From positions 248,001 to 312,000 of the forward strand of contig NZ_JBIRXP010000001.1 of the NCBI RefSeq assembly GCF_044389085.1: a DNA stretch of 64,000 nt. Direction: 5' to 3'. This DNA comes from Isoptericola sp044389085 (GTDB taxonomy: Bacteria; Actinomycetota; Actinomycetes; Actinomycetales; Cellulomonadaceae). This document shows positions 58,492 through 64,000 of the stretch, one piece after another; positions within the stretch are counted from its first letter, which is position 1, and each line of letters starts with the position of its first letter. The translations under genes and the position numbers were made by a program. The notes below the pieces were generated by a model. The model made no database searches and was not told the DNA's origin. It worked only from the letters and a program-made list of their open reading frames with translations.

Positions 58492-60078
58492 TTGGCGACC
58501 GTCCGCCTCGAAGGCGCCCTGGCACGCAGCCAGGGCGCCTTCGGCACGCCCTCGCTCGCCCTCCTGCACCGCAAGGAGGGGCCGCTCGTCGTGGCCCTGC
58601 TGTCCCTGATCTTCACGCCGGGCCGCGCCACGGTGCCGACCGAGCAGATGCACGTGGAGGTCGAGGACCTGCTCGCCGAGGCGCGCGCCGCCGGCCGCGA
58701 CGTGCCCGACGACGCCGCCCGTGCGCTGTGCTCGCGCTGGGTGGCGGGCCGCTGGCTGGTGCGCGCGCTCGACGACGACGGCGTCGAGCAGTACCAGGTG
58801 AGCTCGCACGCGGCGGAGGCGCTCGCGTTCGTCGACCGGACGCAGGGCGCGCGCGCCCTGGTGAGCGAGTCGCGCATCCGCACGCTGCTCGTCGCGCTGG
58901 ACGGGCTCGCGCGCGACGCCCGGCCCGACCGGGAGTCGCAGCAGCGCGCGCTGCGGGAGCAGATCGCGCGATCCCGGGCCGAGATCGCCGAGGCGGAGGC
59001 CGAGCTGGCGCGGCTCGAGGCCGGCGGCCCCGTGGTGCAGGCGCCCACGGACCGGCTCGTCGAGCAGTTCGACAACGTGGCCGCGCTGGTGCGCGAGCTG
59101 CCCGCCGACTTCGCCCGGGTGGCCGAGTCGATCGCGGAGCTGCAGCGCAGCATCGTCACCAGCCTGCGCCAGGACGAGCGCCCCACGGGCGAGGTGCTGG
59201 GGGCCTACCTGGAGGCCTCCGACTCGCTCATGGAGCGGACGCCCGAGGGGCGCGCGTTCGCCGGCGCGATGGAGCTGCTGCGCGACCCGCAGCTGCTCGG
59301 CAAGGTCGACGAGCGGGTGCGCGCCGTGCTGGCGCACCCGTTCGCCGCCGAGCTGCCGGCCGAGCGCCGGGAGTCCGTGCGGGCCCTGTACTCCCAGCTC
59401 CTGGCCGCCGTCGACGGGGTGCTGGACGCCCAGGCGCGCGCCTCGCGGACCATCACGCAGCAGCTCACGGTGCACAACCCGCTGCGCGACCGGGAGCTGG
59501 ACGCCGCGCTGCGGGAGGCGACCGCGGCGATGGCCGAGTGGTTCCCGACGTCCGGGCGGGCCGCGCGCGTCGAGCCGCTGCGCTGGCTCGAGCGCGCGCG
59601 GCTCGGCCGGTTCCGCGCCCAGCTGCACGACCTGCGCCCCGACACGCCGCCGGACGCGCTCGCCGACCTCGACGACCCGTGGCGCGACCCGGCCGGCGAG
59701 CCGGGGGAGGTCCTGGGCGGCCTGCTCGGCATGGGCGGCCCGCGCTACGACGAGACGACCACGCACGCCGCGCGCGTGCTGCGCGAGCGCGGCAGCGCCA
59801 CGGCGGACGAGGTGTTCGCCGCCGGGCCCGCCGAGCTGCGCCGGCCCGTGGAGCTGCTGGGCTACCTCGAGCTGGCCGGGCCGGAGGCCCTCGACGCCGC
59901 GCTCGGCGACGGGGACGGGATCGGCGACGTGCCGGCGGCGCGCCTGCGGCGCGTGACCGCCGTGCGTGCCGACGGCACCACGCGCCACCTGGTGGTGCCG
60001 CGGGTGGGCCTGACGACGCCCGACGGTGAGCCCGACCGCTTGCCCGAGCGGGTGCCCGACGACGAGGAGGACGCATGA
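58492..60078 (+). CDS. jetA: Wadjet anti-plasmid system protein JetA (DUF3375)
   Basis: A 528-residue DUF3375 protein, the MukF-like kleisin of the Wadjet complex, which restricts plasmid DNA. The N-terminus (GAFGTPSLALLHRKEGPLVVALLSLIF) is a winged-helix domain and a long coil follows (about 145-185: RALREQIARSRAEIAEAEAELARLE). The TTG at 58492 is the only plausible start upstream of the conserved N-terminus; no ATG, GTG or ribosome site is present, so translation may be coupled to leuS, whose stop ends one base earlier. A 14-bp-stem hairpin lies in codons 6-18. The 3' end overlaps jetB (ATGA). It is the first gene of jetA-jetB-jetC. Confidence 0.9.
   Translation: MATVRLEGALARSQGAFGTPSLALLHRKEGPLVVALLSLIFTPGRATVPTEQMHVEVEDLLAEARAAGRDVPDDAARALCSRWVAGRWLVRALDDDGVEQYQVSSHAAEALAFVDRTQGARALVSESRIRTLLVALDGLARDARPDRESQQRALREQIARSRAEIAEAEAELARLEAGGPVVQAPTDRLVEQFDNVAALVRELPADFARVAESIAELQRSIVTSLRQDERPTGEVLGAYLEASDSLMERTPEGRAFAGAMELLRDPQLLGKVDERVRAVLAHPFAAELPAERRESVRALYSQLLAAVDGVLDAQARASRTITQQLTVHNPLRDRELDAALREATAAMAEWFPTSGRAARVEPLRWLERARLGRFRAQLHDLRPDTPPDALADLDDPWRDPAGEPGEVLGGLLGMGGPRYDETTTHAARVLRERGSATADEVFAAGPAELRRPVELLGYLELAGPEALDAALGDGDGIGDVPAARLRRVTAVRADGTTRHLVVPRVGLTTPDGEPDRLPERVPDDEEDA
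58509..58543 (+). terminator. Strong hairpin within the first codons of jetA
   Basis: CGAAGGCGCCCTGG (58509-58522) pairs perfectly with 58530-58543 around a seven-base loop. It starts 18 bases after the leuS stop, where a terminator would be expected, yet it lies inside the jetA reading frame (residues LEGALARSQGAFG). It may end most leuS transcripts and so limit jetA expression. Confidence 0.65.
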
Positions 60079-60866
60079 CGGACACCACGACCGAGCCGGC
60101 GGTGGAGCTGCGCGCCGACATCGGGCCCGACGGGACCGCCGAGAGCGTCGCCCGGGGTGGGGCCGACGGGGCGCCGTTCGTCGAGGTGCCCGCCATGGCG
60201 GACGACGACGCGGCGCTGTTCGCCGGCGACACGGGGGTCCTGCCCTACGAGGCGCGCCGGGCGCTCGCGCTGGTGCTGCAGCGCCGCTACCTGTCGGCGG
60301 CGGCGCACCCGGCGGAGTGGAGGGCGCTGCTGGCGCACCAGAACGTCCTCGCGTCGCGCTGCCACGACCTGTTCGTCGAGCTCGTCGTGGACCGCGACTA
60401 CGAGATCGCGTACAAGCGGCAGGTGCGCGAGGCGGGGCTCAGCATCCCGGTGCTCCTCAAGGACGAGCCGTACAAGCGGGTCGAGACCCTCCTCATGCTG
60501 TTCGCGCGCAACCGCTTCCGGCAGGAGCAGGGCGCGGGGGAGCGCGCTGCGCACGTGGACGCCGAGGAGCTGGTCGACTACGCGCTCGGCTTCCTCGCCG
60601 CGGACGAGACGAACCTGGCGGCTCGCCGGCGCGAGGTCGACAACGCGATCGCGACGCTCGTGCGCGAGCACGTGCTCGACGAGGTCGCGGAGGGGCGCTA
60701 CCGCGTCCAGCCGGTCGTCGAGATCCTGCTGCCCGTGGAGCGGCTGCGGGAGCTGACCGCGTGGCTGCGCTCGCCGTCGTCGACCGACCCCGCCGAGGCC
60801 GCCGACGGGCCCGACCAGGACGACGACCCGGACACGGTCGACGAGGACGAGGAGGCCCGCGCGTGA
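60075..60866 (+). CDS. jetB: Wadjet anti-plasmid system protein JetB (DUF4194)
   Basis: A 263-residue DUF4194 protein, the MukE-like subunit of the Wadjet SMC complex. The core (about 50-240) has LPYEARRALALVLQRRYLSAAAHPAEWRALLAHQ and two winged-helix repeats (YKRQVREAGLSIPVLLKDEPYKRVETLLMLFARNRFRQEQGAG; LAARRREVDNAIATLVREHVLDEVAEGRYRV). Acidic tails flank both ends. The ATG follows GAGGAGG and overlaps the jetA stop. Its own stop overlaps the GTG of jetC. Tight coupling implies fixed stoichiometry of the complex. Confidence 0.92.
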   Translation: MTDTTTEPAVELRADIGPDGTAESVARGGADGAPFVEVPAMADDDAALFAGDTGVLPYEARRALALVLQRRYLSAAAHPAEWRALLAHQNVLASRCHDLFVELVVDRDYEIAYKRQVREAGLSIPVLLKDEPYKRVETLLMLFARNRFRQEQGAGERAAHVDAEELVDYALGFLAADETNLAARRREVDNAIATLVREHVLDEVAEGRYRVQPVVEILLPVERLRELTAWLRSPSSTDPAEAADGPDQDDDPDTVDEDEEARA

Positions 60867-63800
60867 CGATCACGAGCGACCCGGCGGAGCAGGTCGCCGC
60901 CCCGCGCATGCAGCAGTCGCTGTTCGGGCTCATCCCGACGGCGTCGGACGGACGCCAGTGGACGGCGCGCTCGATGCAGCTCGTCAGCTGGGGCGGGTAC
61001 CACGGCTACCACGAGGTGCGGTTCGCGGGCACCACGACGCTGCTCACGGGCGCGTCCGGCTCCGGGAAGTCGACCCTGCTCGACGCGTACATCGCGCTGA
61101 TGATGAGCCACACGACCCCGTTCAACGGGGCGTCGAACACCGCCACCAGCGGCCGGGCCCGCGGGCAGGAGCAGCGCAACGTCGTCTCCTACGCGCGCGG
61201 CAAGCTCGACGAGGAGCGCACCGCCGGGGCGGCGCGCTCCAAGGACCGCGTGCTGCGCGGCGAGGCGTCGGACACGTGGTCGGCGATCGCGATGACGTGG
61301 TCCTCCCAGGCGGGCGAGCGGTTCACGGCGCTGCGCGCCTGGTACGTGCCGCGCGGCGCGCAGCGCACGGACGAGACGGTCGCCGTGCGCGCCGTCGTCG
61401 ACGCCGACTTCAGCCTGCGCGACCTGGAGCCCCTCGCGGCCCAGCGCTTCGGCAAGGCGGGCCTGACGGCGGCAGGGCTGACGGCGTTCGACACGGACAA
61501 GGCGTTCGCGACCCGCCTGCACGCGGCGCTCGGCATCGGCGCGGCCGGCGACGGCGAGAAGGCCGTGCAGCTGCTGGGCCGCATCCAGGCGGGGCAGCAG
61601 ATCACCACGGTGGACTCGCTCTACAAGGCGATGGTGCTCGAGGAGCCCGAGACGATCCGCGTGGCCGAGCGCGCCGTCGAGCACTTCGACGAGCTCAGCG
61701 AGGTGCGCGCCGAGATGGACACGGCGCAGCGGCAGGTAGATGTGCTGCGCCCGATGCTGGAGCACCGCGCGGCGATCGACGACGCCGTCGCGCAGCGGGC
61801 GCTGGTGGACGCGCTCGGCCCCGACGGCGGCACCGGTAGGACGGACCCCGGCACCGATTCTGCCCGGATCACGCCGTTCACCGCCTGGCGCGACCGCACC
61901 CAGCTCGACCTGCTGCGCGCGGGCGAGGCGGAGAACCGGGCCCAGCACAAGGCCGCCGCCGAGCGGGTCGCCGTCGCCGAGGAGCGGCTCACGGCCGCGC
62001 AGGGCGAGCTCGAGCAGGTGCGGGCCGACCAGCGCCGCAACGGCGGTGACGCGATCGAGGCGGCGGAGCGCGACGTGCGCACGGCCGAGCAGCGGCTGGC
62101 CGAGGTGCGGCGGGCCCGCGCCGAGCTGGAGGGCCACCTCGCTCCGCTCGAGCGGCAGGCGTCCTCCCGCCGGGAGCTCGACGCGCTGCACGCCGACGCC
62201 CGCCGCTACCTCGACGAGCGCGACACGCACACGGACGCGCTGTCCGAGGCGGTGGTCGACGCCGCCGCGCGGGAGAAGGACGCGCTGCGCGACCTCGCCG
62301 AGCTGGAGCGCGAGGAGGCGTCCCTCCGGGCGCGACGCGGCAACGTCCCGCGCGAGCTGCACGAGGCGCGCGAGGCGCTGGCACGGGCCGCCGGCCTGCG
62401 CCCCGACGACGTGCCGTTCGTCGGCGAGCTGCTCGAGGTGCGCGGCGAGTACGAGCCGTGGCGCGACGCGATCGGCCTCGCCCTCGGGGGCTTCGCGGTG
62501 ACGCTGCTCGTCGACGAGGCCCGGCTGGACGCGTTCCGGTCCGCGATCGACACGGTCCGCTCGCCGGTGCGCGTGCGCTTCGAGGGCGTCCCCACGGGGC
62601 TGGCGCTGCACGAGGAGGCCGACCGCTCCCTGCTGCCCGGCCGGCTCGAGGTGAAGGCCGGCCCCTTCGGCGGCTGGCTGGCAGGCCGCCTCGCGGACCG
62701 GTTCGCGTACGTGTGCGTCGACGACCCGGCGGAGCTGGCCAGGCACGACCTGGCGCTCACCCGGTTCGGGCAGACGTCGGAGGGGCGCCGGGGCGCGCAC
62801 GGCGGCCAGGGCCGGTCGTCCGTGCTGGGCTTCAGCAACCACCGGCGGCTCGAACAGCTCGCCGAGCAGATCGCCGCGGCGCACCACGAGCTGCGGCAGG
62901 CCTCGGAGGCGCTGGCGGGCGCGCGGCTGCGGCAGAAGGGCGAGGCCGACCACTTCGTCGCGTACAGCCACGCGCTGCGGGCCGCCTGGGACGACATCGA
63001 CGTGCGCGGGGCCGAGGCCAGGCTCGCCGAGCGGCAGGAGCGGCTCGAGGCCCTGGTCGCGGGCTCGGACGTGCTGCGCGCGCTCAAGGCGGACGAGGAC
63101 GCCCTGCGGGCCCGCGTCGACGAGCTGTACCGGGAGCGGGCGGCGGCGCAGCAGCGGGTGACCGAGCTGGGTGCGGCGTGGGAGCAGCTCAGCGACCAGG
63201 TCGACCAGGTCGCGGACGCCGTCGAGCGCGCGGACGCCGAGGGCGTCGAGCCGACCCCCGAGCAGGAGCGGCGCCTCGGCGAGCTCATGGCGCAGGTCGG
63301 CTGGTCCGGGGTGGCGGGCGCGTCGGGCAGCGGGCTGGCCGACCTCACCACCGCCGTGGCCGCCGTCGTGCGCGAGCTGCACCACCAGCGGGAGGCGGCG
63401 CAGGAGGCCGAGCGCGCCGCGCGCGCGGCCATCGCAGCCCTGTTCGAGCGGTTCAACGACACGTGGCCCGACCCGAACCGCAGCGCCGACCCGGACGGGG
63501 CGTACGCCGACTTCCTGCGGATCTTCGAGGAGCTGGAGTATCAGCAGCTGTACCGGCTGCGCGACCGGTGGTCGGCGCACCTGCGGCAGATGTCCGGCGA
63601 CCAGCTGACCCGGCTCAACAACGGCATCGCGCAGGCGGTCGCGGAGATCCGCGACCGCATGGAGCCGGTCAACGCGATCCTCGCGACGCTCCCGTTCCGC
63701 GACGACGCGCACCGGCTGCGCATCACCGCCACCCCGGTCGAGGCGTCCGACGTCGTGTCGTTCCGGCGGCGGCTGCGCGAGCTGGCCGCGGCCCCCGCGG

Positions 63801-64000
63801 GCGACGTCCCGCTCGCCGAGCACGAGCGCCGGTACGAGCGGATGCGCAAGCTGATCGACCGCATCCGCCCGGACAGCCCGGAGCGCCGCCGCCTGGTGGA
63901 CGTGCGCGAGCACGTGCGGGTCAGCGCCGAGTGCGTGGACCTCGACGGCAACCACGTGAGCGTCTACGACCACATCGCCGGCAAGTCCGGTGGCGAGTCG
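60863..64000 (+). CDS. jetC: Wadjet anti-plasmid system SMC-like ATPase JetC (partial, 3' end outside window)
   Basis: The visible 1046 residues form an SMC/MukB-like ATPase. The N-terminal head has an AAQ-like start (QWTARSMQLVSWGGYHGYHEVRF) and Walker A TGASGSGKSTLLDA (residues 63-70 at the P-loop). Two long coiled coils flank a hinge near residue 515-590 (VPFVGELLEVRGEYEPWRDAIGLALGGFAVTLLVDEARLD). The frame reaches the window edge at the ABC signature (GKSGGES), so Walker B is still to come. The GTG at 60863 overlaps the jetB stop. The ATPase extrudes DNA loops and lets JetD cut small circles. A topoisomerase-like nuclease gene, jetD, is expected next. Confidence 0.93.
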   Translation, partial: MTITSDPAEQVAAPRMQQSLFGLIPTASDGRQWTARSMQLVSWGGYHGYHEVRFAGTTTLLTGASGSGKSTLLDAYIALMMSHTTPFNGASNTATSGRARGQEQRNVVSYARGKLDEERTAGAARSKDRVLRGEASDTWSAIAMTWSSQAGERFTALRAWYVPRGAQRTDETVAVRAVVDADFSLRDLEPLAAQRFGKAGLTAAGLTAFDTDKAFATRLHAALGIGAAGDGEKAVQLLGRIQAGQQITTVDSLYKAMVLEEPETIRVAERAVEHFDELSEVRAEMDTAQRQVDVLRPMLEHRAAIDDAVAQRALVDALGPDGGTGRTDPGTDSARITPFTAWRDRTQLDLLRAGEAENRAQHKAAAERVAVAEERLTAAQGELEQVRADQRRNGGDAIEAAERDVRTAEQRLAEVRRARAELEGHLAPLERQASSRRELDALHADARRYLDERDTHTDALSEAVVDAAAREKDALRDLAELEREEASLRARRGNVPRELHEAREALARAAGLRPDDVPFVGELLEVRGEYEPWRDAIGLALGGFAVTLLVDEARLDAFRSAIDTVRSPVRVRFEGVPTGLALHEEADRSLLPGRLEVKAGPFGGWLAGRLADRFAYVCVDDPAELARHDLALTRFGQTSEGRRGAHGGQGRSSVLGFSNHRRLEQLAEQIAAAHHELRQASEALAGARLRQKGEADHFVAYSHALRAAWDDIDVRGAEARLAERQERLEALVAGSDVLRALKADEDALRARVDELYRERAAAQQRVTELGAAWEQLSDQVDQVADAVERADAEGVEPTPEQERRLGELMAQVGWSGVAGASGSGLADLTTAVAAVVRELHHQREAAQEAERAARAAIAALFERFNDTWPDPNRSADPDGAYADFLRIFEELEYQQLYRLRDRWSAHLRQMSGDQLTRLNNGIAQAVAEIRDRMEPVNAILATLPFRDDAHRLRITATPVEASDVVSFRRRLRELAAAPAGDVPLAEHERRYERMRKLIDRIRPDSPERRRLVDVREHVRVSAECVDLDGNHVSVYDHIAGKSGGES

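Noticed and set aside
60698..63973. 1091-codon open frame on the minus strand opposite jetC
   Set aside because: It mirrors the codon structure of jetC, has no recognisable domains and lacks promoter or ribosome signals.

Overview
The window is very GC-rich DNA with dense, often overlapping genes. It looks like the chromosome of a high-GC actinomycete, probably Micrococcales near Cellulomonas, Isoptericola or Promicromonospora. That placement is inferred from several features: two mycothiol/maleylpyruvate-isomerase-type proteins, a mycoredoxin-like thioredoxin-fold protein, a POL-PE-LIG LigD with Ku, Eis and SCO4848-family proteins, an F420/PPOX-type oxidoreductase, an IdeR-type iron box, and many genes whose -10 hexamer sits 6-8 bases before the start codon (leaderless transcripts). 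I saw no tRNA, rRNA, insertion sequence, CRISPR array or origin. No stretch over 300 bases lacks a gene or gene remnant.

Left part (1-11.4 kb): a three-gene catabolic operon (EctB/DoeD-like aminotransferase, DoeA-like M24 hydrolase without metal ligands, semialdehyde dehydrogenase) fits ectoine/diaminobutyrate degradation. Next comes a pectin side-chain region: a secreted PL11 rhamnogalacturonan lyase, a rhamnogalacturonan acetylesterase, and a LacI regulator translationally coupled to an altronate/galactarate-dehydratase-family enzyme, with LacI-type palindromes in the promoters. A cupin, a HAD phosphatase and a decayed MDMPI pseudogene lie between them.

Middle part (11.5-35.7 kb): a PPOX oxidoreductase with the proton-translocating transhydrogenase pntAB; malate:quinone oxidoreductase mqo with two CRP/GlxR-type boxes; a TetR-PPOX-MDMPI operon; an Eis acetyltransferase; an MFS exporter; a DUF222/HNH (13E12-type) protein with a LexA-like box; an HD protein and an epimerase diverging from a 45-bp palindrome; an iron-regulated siderophore-interacting protein; an Xaa-Pro-type peptidase; a TetR/DUF981 divergent pair; and a GntR-controlled amidohydrolase/beta-propeller lipoprotein pair.

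Right part (35.9-58.5 kb): two NarL-type two-component systems, one divergent from an ABC-2 exporter; ligD and ku (bacterial NHEJ, about 7 kb apart); three more MFS transporters with MerR, TetR and DtxR/MntR regulators; a membrane metallophosphoesterase; a VKOR protein; and leuS.

Right edge (58.5-64.0 kb): jetA, jetB and the first 1046 codons of jetC form a Wadjet type I (SMC/MukBEF-like) anti-plasmid defence operon. It starts one base after leuS and runs off the window, where jetD is expected. A strong 14-bp-stem hairpin lies inside the first codons of jetA.
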